64,000 bases of DNA from Anseranas semipalmata (taxonomy: Eukaryota > Chordata > Aves > Anseriformes > Anseranatidae), in NCBI GenBank assembly GCA_013399115.1, contig VXAA01001229.1, positions 458,685 through 522,684 on the forward strand, given 5' to 3'. How positions within the stretch are numbered: the stretch's first letter is position 1; each line of letters opens with the position of its first letter. Made by a program: the position numbers and the translations under genes. The notes beneath the pieces were generated by a model that had not been told where the DNA came from, did no database searches, and was given only the letters and a program-made list of their open reading frames with translations. Below, one piece after another: positions 38,861-50,164 of the stretch.

Positions 38861-39261
38861 GGCAAGTATTAGGAGATGGTGTTAAAATAATATCCTGCAC
38901 ATCTATCAGAGCATATCAAACTTTTCTGCTATTCAAAAGGGGAAGCAGAACAAAAACATTGTGGGTAATATTTTATAATAGAACAACGAGCCTGAATAGC
39001 TAGATTTAAAAACCCTTGTTTCATAAATGTTGAAAAGACTCTTCACAGATTTAAACTTCATTTTTTATTATTGCTTTCCTTATTATGCATCAACTTAAAA
39101 TAAAAGTTCCATGATACCACAGTGAAAGAAAAAAACGTCAGATGTGAAGGATGTTATTAGTAGTATGCAGTGGCATTTTTATATACTGATTATAATGAAG
39201 CCTCTCCACATCACTTCATTGTTTTTATTTCTGTAACTAAAATGAAAAGGAATAGATATAC

Positions 39262-39550
39262 CTCTTCCTCAACAAATATTTTCATAAAATCAGCAGTTGA
39301 TTGCTGAATGTCAGGCTGCGTGGGTTCTGGACGTGTCCGATGATGCATAGTGCCCAGAAGGGACCACATCCCTCTTTTAAGCAGATCTGTTCTCACAAAG
39401 ACATCTGTAGAGGAACTGGGCACGGAGTGGTGAAACATCATTTGCTGTGGTGTGTAGTTTTCTGGTGTCACAACATTCTTCATCCTTTCCTGTTGAACTT
39501 GTAATAGCGTTTGATTCAAAGTGGCTACAAACTCTGCTGATGTTTTCGGA
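39262..39550 (-). CDS. candidate internal coding exon (289 nt), protein not recognised
   Basis: On the minus strand CACTGCAG (AG at 39552-39551) opens a 289-base segment ending GAGGAAGAG|GTATAT (GT at 39261-39260). Phase is 2 in and 0 out, with 96 open codons. The first third (AEFVATLNQTLLQVQQERMK) looks like an amphipathic helix. A Pro/Ser/Thr linker follows, then a basic stretch (RTDLLKRGMWSLLGTMHHR) and an acidic end (KIFVEEE). Amino-acid composition is mixed with no repeat bias, and this is the most protein-like segment in the window. Directly upstream, another minus-strand frame is open and also helix-like (LSKEMLEFTAQKLSRPLQ), which could mean an alternative acceptor or a frameshift in the exon. 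I could not name a family. Confidence 0.45.
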
Positions 39551-42500
39551 CTGCAGTGGTCTTGAGAGCTTTTGAGCAGTAAACTCTAGCATTTCTTTTG
39601 ATAACGTTGGGCAATGCAACACAGATTTGGAAAAAAAAACAAAAAAACACAATGATTGGAAATGGTAAAAATACTGCTGTTGAATATCTTCAAAACAGCG
39701 CCTAGTGACCCACTACTGAATCTTGCATGCGAGTTTTTGCAGAGGTAGTATAGAAAGCTGGCCAAGCAGCAGGAGAAGACTAGGGAATCTGTTTCCCAGG
39801 TACTTTGGGGAATGAATAATCCCTTTTGGTGAAATACAGTAAATGAATGTTCTTGCTTTGTCTGCCTACACTTTTAATCTAATTATTTTCTGTTATTTAC
39901 ACTGTTGTGTTAATTGAATTTTTGTAATAGCAATAAATATCTGGCCATATGTTGACTTTCACAACTTTATGGTATGGTAGGTATTAATACAGAATGGCTT
40001 AGTAGTACTTTCATACCCCTGTGACATAGACTGTGAGGCTAGAAGAGTAAAAGCAATAAAGTATTAATAGTTCATCTCCTCATGCAGCCATCTGTGTTAT
40101 AGAAAGACCTCTTTAAAACTGAACTAAGGCTATTTCTGCAGTTCTGAAATATGCCAGTACTTTCAGGCACCAGGTTTTGGTCTATTGCTTAGAAAGAAAC
40201 TTAACAAACATAAATGAAGTCAAGCCTTATGCTTTCAGCTGATCAGAAATACTCCCTCTATGGCCATAAAGCTGGTTTTGCCATTCCATATCCCCTCATT
40301 AGAAGGACCAAAAAGGCTGCAGTGTGATCTGGCTTTCAGATTAGGACATGCCACACTTTCCTTTAGTAGGCTGAAAAGGATAACAAGCCTTGTTGTTTAC
40401 AACTCCTTCTTGGGACGGAGCTGTGCACTTGCCATCAGAGCAGCAATGAGCAGTGGGTATGCACTGATTTGTCTCTTTTTTTCCTACAATATTTTCATAC
40501 AACGATTTTTTAATTATATATTATTTTAATTTTAAAACCTTCTTCTGGACTTCTTGCTGGCCTGTTTTCTGAGTGGAAAGGGCAGTCTGGCAGCTAACAT
40601 GTAGCATGACCACAGCATCAGGCTCTGTGCCAAAGCATCAGATCTATGGGAAGGGGGGAGGTGAGTTACCACCTTGATTCATGTTAGGTATGCTGCTGTC
40701 TTACAGCCACTATAAATACTGCTTTGATTGGCATGGTAAAGGGTTGTATTTTTGATACTGCAGGTACATACAAGTCTGGCTTAACAAAATCACGCGCTAC
40801 TAATTTCCAAATAAATAATCTTCACCTTGGCACTTTAGCACCTGCAGCACAGCCATCTGGGACTGCAGGAAGCATGGTGGTCGGTGGGCAGGTGACTTTT
40901 TCACGCTGTCCCTGCCTGTGTCACCACTGGGGTTGGTAGAAGTGAAGGTAGGTAGGCTCCAGAGGAGGTATGAACATGAGATAAGGTTAAAAACTGCCTG
41001 AGCATGTGCTATGTGCCGGAGAGGATGCTGCTTTGTTACTGCAACTTCAGCTGTGCCGGGTGCCCCTGCGTGCCTTCTAGCAGATGAGCTCTGGGAACAG
41101 ATTCAGAAATACTGTTTGCCCAGCTTCATCTCTATCTCACTTCGTGTATCTGTTTCCTGTGCTGTCTTTCGTTTGCTAAGCTGATTTATCAGTCATCTAT
41201 CTCTCTGTAAAGCATGGGATTAACTTTTATGCAATATTTTGAGCATTATATCCTATTTATATTCAGGTTACTTTGTAAGGTAAATAAAGCATGTTCCAAT
41301 ATCAGGTATGCATTAATAGCTCCTAGTGCTTTCACCTAAGAGCTTTTTCTGTCAAAATGTTTTTTTCCACTGCAGTTTCAAAAAAAAAAAAAAAGTAAAA
41401 AGTTATTTTATACAGCTTTTTAACATGGTAACCTTGAAAATCATCTCCATGTAGTTGTGACTTTTATTTGTGGTCACTAAGCTATGTCTGTTACAGTTTC
41501 AGTCTGTTTGTGATGAAAGTGTATTTTTGCACGAGATCAAGTTGACTGAAATAGTTTCATGTTCCCCATGTTGTAATGTAAAAGGCTGCAAATTGCTTGA
41601 TAATTCCCTTCTGAGTAAAATTAGAAGGAAAAAAAAGTACAATTAAAAGATCATTTAAATTATAGCCCTTTGTTCTACCTTGTTAGTTAACATTCTAAAC
41701 AGCAATGTACAAACTGCATAATCTGTTTTGCTAAAATGTACCCAGTGTGGAGCCATCTGTGTAATAGTTGACATTATTTATATTCAAAAGAGACGTTACG
41801 ATAGCTGGAAGAGCCCCTACTCCCAACTAGCCGTTTCCAGTATGGCTTTAAATTATTGATTTACGTTCATTCTCTATTAACCTATTATGAGTTCATCTGC
41901 TACTTTCAGCCCTCTTATCGTGTTGAGGTACTTCTAATTTTCCAACTGAATAGTGATTTACTGCAAAGATGTTGGGATGAATTGTTCTCCAGTGAATATC
42001 TGAAAGCTTCTTATGCCCTAGAAAGCGTCTTTCATTTGAAACCTGCACTGGGAGCTCCTGAACTTAATAAGGCCAGCAGCAATGTGTTGGCAATCCTGGA
42101 AATGTCCTTTCCTTTCTCTCCTTCCCAATCCACTGAGTATGTGCCTGTATTTCCAGACAAGGTATTTTATGAGACAATATTCTTGGTGTCTTTAGAGATG
42201 GAATGACCCTTCCAGTCTTTCTGTGCTTCACCCAGGATGCTCGTGGGCAGTCTGAGCTGGTTTTCTCATCTGTTTGAAGGGGGGGTGTCCATCTTCTGCA
42301 AAGGGCTTTGACTTTATTAGGTACAGTATGGTATGTAATAGCATTTGGTGGCTCTGTCATACTTGCACTTCTTGAATCATTTTTGTTCTTTTCTAAAATG
42401 TTCTACATATTGTATAATCACTAGGGAAACCAAATAACTATGTAGGAATTATATCTCTAAATGTGAATTTTTCAGTTAACTTAAATGATGAAATAAATTA

Positions 42501-45058
42501 GAATATTTGAATTGGAAGCTGTGACTTAAATTTAATTTTTGAGAAAAATATATATCACTAGATGGCAAATTTACATGGATGCCACAAAAGACAGAAATTG
42601 CATGTTCTAGGACAGGCTGGTTTTGAAGAGATTTTTATTGATCTGTTAACTGCAATATAGTTTTTCATTCTTTCATTGAACATACAAAACTATTGCTCTG
42701 AGAATGTGCTCCGTGTTGTTCCCTCATTAAAGATGATTCTACCAAAGCCCATGACAAATGCAATTAGTAGCTTATGGTACCTTGACATCATGTGGCAAAT
42801 GAGAGTCAAGATGAAAGCTCCTTTTTGGTCCATGCTCCTGCACTGTAGAGCTGGCAGCGTTAGAGGCTTGGGTATCCGAGTGTAGCGTCTTGGTGTTTTG
42901 TTACAGCACTTGGCAGGTTGTTGTACCTTGATCAGAAGCGTCAGAGTTAAAATCCACATTTTGTGCCTAGAGGTGTGATAGCTTGGCTTGTGGGGAGGCA
43001 GCTGGAAAGCCTGGTCCTCCAACTGGGATCAGTTCAGTTTCCTGTTGGAACAAGCCCTAACCTTGCTCTGGAGCAGGGGTGCTGAGCCTGCAAACCAGTA
43101 CAGACTCTTCTTCCTCATGCTCTTTCGGGGTGATAGCTGATAAGTTGCATGATTAACTCACCATTTAGCACTAACTTCCTAGCTAAGCCTGAGCCCGTTT
43201 TTGTGCATTGCTCTATTTCTTCTTTCTGTTGCTACATAAACCCCTATATTCAAGCTACAGCAGTTGCTTCCCAAAGCGGATGATGCCCACACGGCTCCTG
43301 GAGGGGGTCCTATGTGTCATGTGCTGGGGTGTGGGAAGGCCCTGGTGACGTTAATGGTGATAACCACCTCTCTGCGCACCCCCAGTGGCATTGACTGGCA
43401 GCTGTAAATGGTGATGGGGACAGCTGTGCCGTGCGGTGCTGCCACTTCGGGGTTGGGAGAGCCTGCACCAGGAATGCTGATGGGGAGCCCAGGACTGACT
43501 GACCCCAGTGACTCCCTGCAAGCCTGGCGAAAGGCTGCCAAAGCTGCTGTCTCTGTGGGGAACAGCATTTCAGGCTCAAGCCTTCCTCTGCGTGGAGAAC
43601 CCAGCAGGAGCAGGGAGACCTTGCAGTTAACTGAGAAGCGATCTTGCCTTGCGGGGGATCAAGGCTCCCTGTGTTCAGCCAGGATCTGCTGTGCTCACCG
43701 GGGGGCTGCTCTCGGTGCCAAGCTCCTGCTGAGTCTGGTGCTGTAACCTCGTGTTTTTCTTCATTTGTAGCCTTGGGCCCCACGTCCATCCTCTTGCATG
43801 TAGTCAGCAAGAGCTCCTTGATGCTGCTCCTACCATAGCGGTGGTGGTGTTCTGCATGAAATCCCTCCTGTCTGCTGCTGTCACCAAGTCTGACTCACGG
43901 CTGCTTTTACCCATTGATGTGGAGACTGCAAATTGGATCCTACCGTGCAACTGCACCAGAACAGAAAGTATTGCTCAAAATTACACGCACCCAGCCTTTT
44001 CCTCCCTGCCTCCCCCGTCTTTACCCTGATCTCCAGGAGCACCATGCGACATTCAAATGGTCTTGTGAGTAGTCAAATCTTGAAAAAATTATCTTTTCCA
44101 AGTACTACAGTGTCATAACCCAACTCAGAATTATGTATCATAGATCATGGGCAATATCGCCGCTTGTTCTACTGAAGTATAATTAACTGCCATTTCAGTA
44201 GTACTATTAGGTGTCCGTATTCATCCAGTGCATTGAAAAATAATAACAAAGCTTCTTCTTATCTAATGGTTGATGTTATGTGTTGTGGATGCAACCTATT
44301 AATATGGAAATACTGACACATTCATCAGGAATAATTTGCATGGTGTATTTCCTGACCTAATAATGAATGAAGTAGGTCAGCCTCCAAGTTTTATGAAATG
44401 AGAATTAAACCTTTTTAGCAAGGAAGTTTTTGATAGTTTTACATAAATGGCTGAAACTTGCTAACCTTGCACATTTTAAGTGTTTTTCCCACAGTGATGA
44501 CTTTGAGATATTTCTAATACATTGCGGTAGTACATCAGCAGTGGATTTCCTTGGCTTTCCCATTATCTCACTGACTTTTACAATTTAATGGAATTAAAAA
44601 GAGCAAACGATGTGGCTTACCAAACAGTGTCATCTGAGGAAAGGATGTTTTCTAAATGAGATTTTCTAAAATGAAATGTAGTTAATAGAAGCTTATGCAA
44701 AGCACTCTATTTTTTCCTCCTCTTCAAGAAGTATTCAGTTCAGCGTTGTGCATTCCAGGTGCTTTATTGTTGCTAGAGAGTATATAGCATGTGATCCCTT
44801 TAAATATTAAGCTGCTAGGTCTTAACCTGGCTAGCATTTTGCAAAAGGTGTATTTGTGAAGTAGATGGTGTATTTATGACTAAGATGATTTCAGGGCTTA
44901 ATCAGTGTCTACCCATCAAAATGATGATTCACCTTCTGGAGCTTTGAGTCTTTGCTACCATAAATGCAGGATGTTGAAATGCATTTCAGGAATACAAAGG
45001 TTTCCAAGCTGGATTAGAGTTGATGTCCATCAAATGCTGTGCTTCTCTTTGGGCACAC
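39551..45058. other. noncoding stretch, no accepted gene
   Basis: Holds an A15 run at 41380-41394. An 18-base splice-flanked segment (41910-41927) and open frames at 41856-42206, 43310-43810 and 43771-44029 were considered and not accepted. The 43.3-43.8 kb part is GC-richer. Confidence 0.5.
41380..41394. repeat. A15 homopolymer
   Basis: Fifteen consecutive A. Confidence 0.95.
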
Positions 45059-45319
45059 CTGTACTGCAGGGAAAGGCGCGACCGCAGCGCGTGCAGGCGT
45101 GCTCCGCTCGCTTCGGCTGAAGGCTCTGTGCTGCGGCAGCTTGGCCAGCCTCTTGCCTGTCTTTCCTTCCTTGAGGAGCGTCATCCAGCTTCTCCGGCTG
45201 ATGTGTCCCATGTTGAACTCCATGTTGCTCTGGCTGTAGCATGATAGCAAATGCAGAAGGCCGATGAAAAAGCAAAACAGAAGGACCAAAACCAGGTGGT
45301 GTTGTAGGGAGATTGTCAT
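45059..45319 (-). CDS. candidate first coding exon of a small secreted, basic peptide precursor; unrecognised
   Basis: The ATG at 45319 lies in a full Kozak context (GCCACCATGA). The protein begins with a classic signal sequence: residues 1-8 polar, about 9-25 hydrophobic (LVLVLLFCFFIGLLHLL), and a possible cleavage after SCYS (about residue 29). The next part is basic and holds RR at 42-43 and GKR at 55-57. These bracket SWMTLLKEGKT, the arrangement of an amidated neuropeptide. The frame runs 87 codons to a CAG|GTGTGC donor in phase 0; unspliced, it ends at a stop after 101 codons (45014). An acceptor-like CCACAAG lies 19 bases before the ATG. Ten CpGs fall within 45077-45135. The similarity to known peptide precursors is of layout only. 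Other frames here are also open, so coding is not proven. Confidence 0.33.
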
Positions 45320-45338
45320 GGTGGCTCTTGCAGCGGCC

Positions 45339-48300
45339 CTTGTGGCATTTGGGGAAAGGCAGTGTATGTTAGAGCCATGCATCTCCGTCTGTGCGTGGTG
45401 CTTTATGCCCTGAAGAAGTGCATTTTTGATGGACTTCTGCGTGCATTGCTTACTGTCAGTTTGAATTGTTCAGTGAAAACACACGCTCAAGCTCTCTTGT
45501 TGTGCAGGAATAGATTTTTAAAGATGAGGCCCTTCCCCAATGCTTTTACTATTCTCTCCAGCTAAATTTCACAGCCGTGGGCTCTCACCCAGTAGATATC
45601 TTGCTGCTAGATGCTTGGATGCTAACTTCTTTAATACTGCACACATTGTTAGCTGGTTGTCAGAACAGTCATGCTCTGTAGGGTGTTTTCCGAAAGAATG
45701 GTTATTGTTTTCTGCTGTAACAGAATATGTTTCGCTGTGCCCATTTAATATTTGATTGCCCTCCCCGTGTACAAGATGGCACATAGGTTCTGCTTGAAAA
45801 GCAGACACTTGGCTTTTTCCTACTTCTGGTCTATTAAATGTTTGTCTCCTCTACTGAAAACTGAGAATACTGTAAATACTGAGTCCTTCTGTTTTGACTT
45901 GTGAACGCTGTGATCCATGAGCTGTGCTGAATTTGTCAAATATTTTTTGAGGGTAGTAACTTCTGATTAACAGAGTCACAAGCAAGATATCAGAGAGCGG
46001 CTGAGCATGCTCTGGTCCTGCCTGCGTGCATGTTTGCGAAGCTGGGAGAAACTCTGTTTTGGGCCTGTTCGCGGTCACTTTCTCTGAGAAGTTGTTTTTA
46101 TTTTAGAACAACAAATGTGGTTGAAGAAAATGAAATCAGGGCATGAAGAATATTCTTTGATTTGAAGAAGTAGCTGGTTGTATTTGCTTGGTAAATTTCT
46201 GAGGTTTTATAATAGTAAAAGAAATTTGGGGGGCTGAATAGTCTTGGTGGCTGAAGTATTTTGAATACTTGTCTATTTTTAGAAGTGAACTCAAACCAAT
46301 GCTTTGTAGTATTATGAAATTATTTATGCGAAAGTTGCTTCATTTTTACATCTAATGAAATCCCAGAAACAAGACACAAACCATTAGGGATCTGGCTTCT
46401 GTGGAATTTCTAACAAGGTCTGATCACGCAGAAGTTTAGAAAAAAAAAATATTATCTGAAATCCTGTTTACTGATAGTAGTCTGTTCAAATTTTATTGCA
46501 GAAATGAGAATTGCTTTAGGATTCCCGGTCCTCAGTTTTTAATATTTGTTTGCCGAAAGAAAATTAGATTGATCTCAGAATAATCAGTTTTCTCTGTTTA
46601 ATATGACAACATTTTCTATGTGAAATGATATGCTTTCATAAAGGTAAACGTTGGGCTACTCTCAGTCACATCTCCTAGAGGACAGTGTCACTGTATAATT
46701 GTGCGGGCAGGTAAGAGATCTGCAAAACTTGGAAAGAGAGGAGAGTCCAGGTGCCTCCCCATCCCTGCTCCCAGGTGATGGAGTGCTTGGCGGGGGCAGA
46801 CGGCCATGCATGCAGCCACAGGGCATGTTTAAAAGGGGGAAAGCTGGCTTGTGCTCTGTCCCAGAGCAGATGCCATGGTGTAGCCCTCTAAGTAAGCCTT
46901 GCACCAGTTCAAAGAGGGAAAAATGCTCCCCTAAGCTTTGGAGACAACTCATGTCTGTCAGAGTGAGTGACAAATAAGCTTGACCTGCTCTTCAAAGCCT
47001 GATTTGGGGATTTCTGTTGCCAGAATACTTTAAAGGGTAAGGAGCGTTGCTGCTCATTAATTAGTAACATTGGAGCTGGCTCAAGTATTGCTTGGAAATA
47101 CTAACTATTAGGCTTTGGATTTATGCCCTGGAAGAAAAGTGAGTTTTATGTTCCTTTTCCAGTTTTCATTAATAATTCTCCTTCTCTTAAAATGATTCTT
47201 CAATTCAGGGAGTATGAGCACCTTTAGGCAGATGGACCACCCTGAAGGCCAGCGCTGTAACACATGAATCTTTTAGGGTGATCTTAATGGTGCAGCAGAA
47301 GTGCTGGGTCTAACAAAGCAATGGGGCAATTGTTAAGGATGAGCTCAAAAAACGCTTACCAGGCTTAGGAGCCCCAAAAACTGTCATTGCTGCACTAGAC
47401 AGAAAGACCAAAATGACAAACTCTGCATGATTTTATAAATGTGACCTGTGCTCCAGCAGCCTTCTCACAGTGGCTATCACCACCTGTGGAGCTTTGGCTG
47501 GCAGTAAGCACCCTCTGTCCCCTTTCCCTTGCCAGGTTGTCTTTTCTCCCTACATCTCCTCTTTTACCATGGATGAGAGATCTCTGCCTTCTCCTGCCTT
47601 GCTGGACCCTTTCACACATGCCCTCACACCTGCCAGGTTTTTAGGGGTGCTGGAGCTTTGACTTACAGCTCAGGGTTGGGGTGTGGAGCTGAGATACCAC
47701 TTTGGACCTGCCTGTAACCCAGGGCCCTGTCACCGGGTGCTCCTGGTGGAATTGCTTTCTGCTGCTTTGAGTCTGAACACAGGAACCTGACAACGTGCTG
47801 CAGCTCCAATTTTGGGCTTCTGACTCGCCAGCTTCCAAGGGCAGTCGCAGGGTGTGTACCAGCTATATACTGGCACATGTTGATAGACAATGGGCTGGAA
47901 GCCTTTCAGTTTTTTTTCTTATTTCTTCTATTGAAAAAAAAAAAAATCAGTATCACTGCAATATTGGTAAAGCTGTTCAGAGGAAGCAACGGTGCGAATG
48001 GTGTGAGTGCCAACTGGTGCTACCAAAATGTGTGATTGTTGAGCAGGTCTGAGAGTAACCAAATAGTTAATCTGCACTGTAGATTGATGTGTTTTTTAGA
48101 TATAATAAGAAGACTTGCCTCTTTTGTAAAATTAGAAACTGAATGTGCATAGGCATTATATAACTGAAAAACTAATACTGTATATGGCAACATGATAGAT
48201 TAATATATATAGAAGTCCTTGATTTGTTCTCATTTCTGTCATTCTGATAGTTTATGAAAACATTTGAAAAGTTTTCAAATGACCTTTAAAATTAGCTCCT

Positions 48301-49112
48301 AACCTGTATGGGCTTTATCATTTTCTGTTCCATTAGCCTGAGGTGTTAAAGGATTCATAATTCAGTATATCAAAAATTGTCAGTGGCTTCACTATATGAA
48401 ATTTTAAATATTCTGAATGTACTTCTGGCATTTAGTGGTTGTATTTGTTCATTCGGATGTAATGGATATTGAACAGGACCTATTATCTGCTTGATATAGA
48501 AAATATATTAGGGTAATTACATATACCTACACTTGATGTAAATTTCAGTCTTTTTCTGCCAAGAGGGCTGGTAAAAGAGAACACCATCTTTTTGCATTTT
48601 ATGAAGATGCAGTTGAGAATTTCTGAATTCATGAGAGAGATTCTTGTGTGAAGGACAGTGCCGCTTCCCTGTGTGCTAGCACACAAAGCTGGATTTTAGT
48701 TCTGTATTTCTAGCAAACCTCTCTGTCTTCTTCGAATCTTCTGTATTTTACTGCCTTGCAGAGATTATAGCATCAGTTAATATAAACATGGGAGCCTTCT
48801 TCTGAAAGATGTATAGTAGTGGATGATATAGATAGTAACAGATTGTATTCTGTCCGTTCTTTACAATCTTGTTCGCTTTAAGACTATGGATTTCAGCTGC
48901 TTAATTGATCTAACAAAAAACTTGGCTACTTCATCTGATAGTATGACAGGTCCGTATGGGACTTAGGTATCACGAGAGGCAGATGGTCTCTGGTCTAACT
49001 AATGTGTGCTACGGACAGTTTTTTCTGCAATAAATTGGTTCTCCCATTACGTGAGTCAGGTGGGTATCCATAAGGATCGGAGGCTCTGTTTTAGATTTTC
49101 TGCCTCCTGCAG
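45339..49112. other. noncoding stretch, no gene recognised
   Basis: Contains a 21-base inverted repeat at 48261-48281 and short A runs. A CAG|GTAAGA donor at 46711-46716 has no convincing exon before it. Confidence 0.6.
48261..48281. repeat. inverted repeat with 10-bp perfect arms
   Basis: CATTTGAAAA, one G, then TTTTCAAATG. The arms are exact complements with a one-base centre. Each arm contains a CANNTG (CATTTG) core. Confidence 0.9.
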
Positions 49113-49209
49113 CTACCGGCCGAGGCTGCCTTTCAACCGGGAGCAGGCACGGTTCACTGACCTAGTGCAGGGTGTCAGGGAATGTAGTAGCTATTTTGCT
49201 GAACACCCG
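49113..49209 (+). CDS. candidate internal coding exon (97 nt), protein not recognised
   Basis: A strong acceptor (pyrimidine tract ending CTGCCTCCTGCAG, AG at 49111-49112) is followed by 97 bases and a CCCG|GTATGT donor. Phase is 2 in and 0 out. The 32 codons read YRPRLPFNREQARFTDLVQG and then an acidic, Cys/Ser/Tyr-containing tail ending AEHP. The segment keeps several CpGs (CTACCGGCCGAG) in otherwise AT-rich surroundings, which suggests selection. Entry phase matches the left-edge exon (1-156), and exit phase 0 fits the segment at 50048. Family not recognised. Confidence 0.4.
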
Positions 49210-50047
49210 GTATGTTTGAGAATGACTGAAACTCCAGTGAATGTTACTTTTGCAATGGCCAAGCAGTTCCTTCAGGTCATGAACGGGAAACTTGGACTTT
49301 TCGCTATTTGGTGTGAATAGAAGGATTTTAATCTGACTTTATTATTCTGTGAATAGATGCTTGGAAAGAAGAACTGCATTTTGGAATCTGGATTCGTAGA
49401 AACTGTTATACTATCTTTTATGCTGCCATAGCAACATACAAGTGCAATGAGTTAGAAATCTCCCAGTTATTAGAATAACTGAATTAAAACAACTATTGAG
49501 CAAGCTTGTGTTTGCATAACAAAGCCAGGTTCTGCCTTTGTTCCTGCAGTTCTGACCTTGTTTCAGGTTAAGGGATATTCTTTACTCTTGAGAAACAGAC
49601 TCAATCGAGATAAACTGTTTAAACTAAGATGAAGAGTATGAGAATAGACGTGCTGTGTTATCCCATGGGGACTCAGAATTGTGAGCATATGTTTAGGCTG
49701 CTGAGTATGCTTGAAGATGTGTTGAAGAATATTAAAAAAGGTAACAATGAATGCTAAGAAAGATCAAATTCTCTAGCTTAAGTTCCTCATCTGTGAAATA
49801 AAGATGAATAAATATTTTAATTTACATAAAAATGCTATGACAAAGGTGATTTCTAGAAGGTTCAAAGCAGGGAGTAAATAACAAGAACTTATTATGAACT
49901 ACTCTGGATCTTATGAATTCTTGTTTGTTTCTGACCTGCTCTTAAGATTTGAGGAGAGGACTGAAGCTGGCAACAGATGATGGTATTGAAAATATTATGA
50001 AGCTAAGAATACTGTGCTGCTTTCTATATATATTTCCTCTCCTCTAG
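49210..50047. other. putative intron between two plus-strand exon candidates
   Basis: This 838-base segment starts GTATGT and ends with a long pyrimidine tract plus CTAG. It contains a MIR remnant at about 49775-49825. No coding sequence seen. Confidence 0.35.
49775..49825 (+). mobile_element. MIR core fragment
   Basis: AGTTCCTCATCTGTGAAATA followed by AAGATGAATAA matches the MIR core CAGTTTCCTCATCTGTAAAATGGGGATAATAA in order and spacing. Very short and old. Confidence 0.5.
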
Positions 50048-50164
50048 GACAAAAAAAAAAAAGGACATTTCCTGCAGATTGTTAATGGGACGAAATCTCT
50101 GGAAAATTCTTTTTATATGGATCCTTTTCATTTGGAAACCACTCTCCCACCACCTAATGCCTAA
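50048..50164 (+). CDS. candidate terminal coding exon, unrecognised
   Basis: A long pyrimidine tract (TTTCCTCTCCTCTAG, AG at 50046-50047) precedes 38 codons open in phase 0, ending TAA at 50162-50164. The translation starts DKKKKGHFLQIVNGTKSLEN and ends with a proline-containing tail (TTLPPPNA). Phase 0 joins it directly to the exit of 49113-49209. The four lysine codons come from an A12 run, so indels there would break the frame. A nearby polyadenylation candidate is ATTAAA at 50745-50750. No family was recognised. Coding depends on the exon at 49113 being real. Confidence 0.27.
   Translation, partial: DKKKKGHFLQIVNGTKSLENSFYMDPFHLETTLPPPNA

Larger units (their letters stand above)
37184..39261. 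other. noncoding stretch carrying SINE remnants
   Basis: Two SINE remnants (37648-37777 and 37988-38060) and an A18 run at 38843-38860. No gene seen. Confidence 0.6.

Noticed and set aside
41910..41927. 18-base segment between TACTTTCAG and GAG|GTACTT, phase-neutral
   Set aside because: Too short to judge; such segments are frequent by chance, and nothing else supports it.
43310..43810. 166-codon frame on the minus strand
   Set aside because: GC-richer DNA with several overlapping open frames; residues are mostly Ser, Pro, Gln, Leu and Ala, with no domain or splice structure.
43771..44029. 86-codon plus-strand frame after a strong acceptor (TTCATTTGTAG)
   Set aside because: The translation has no recognisable domain, there is no clear polyadenylation signal, and part of it overlaps other open frames. 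Could be revisited with expression data.
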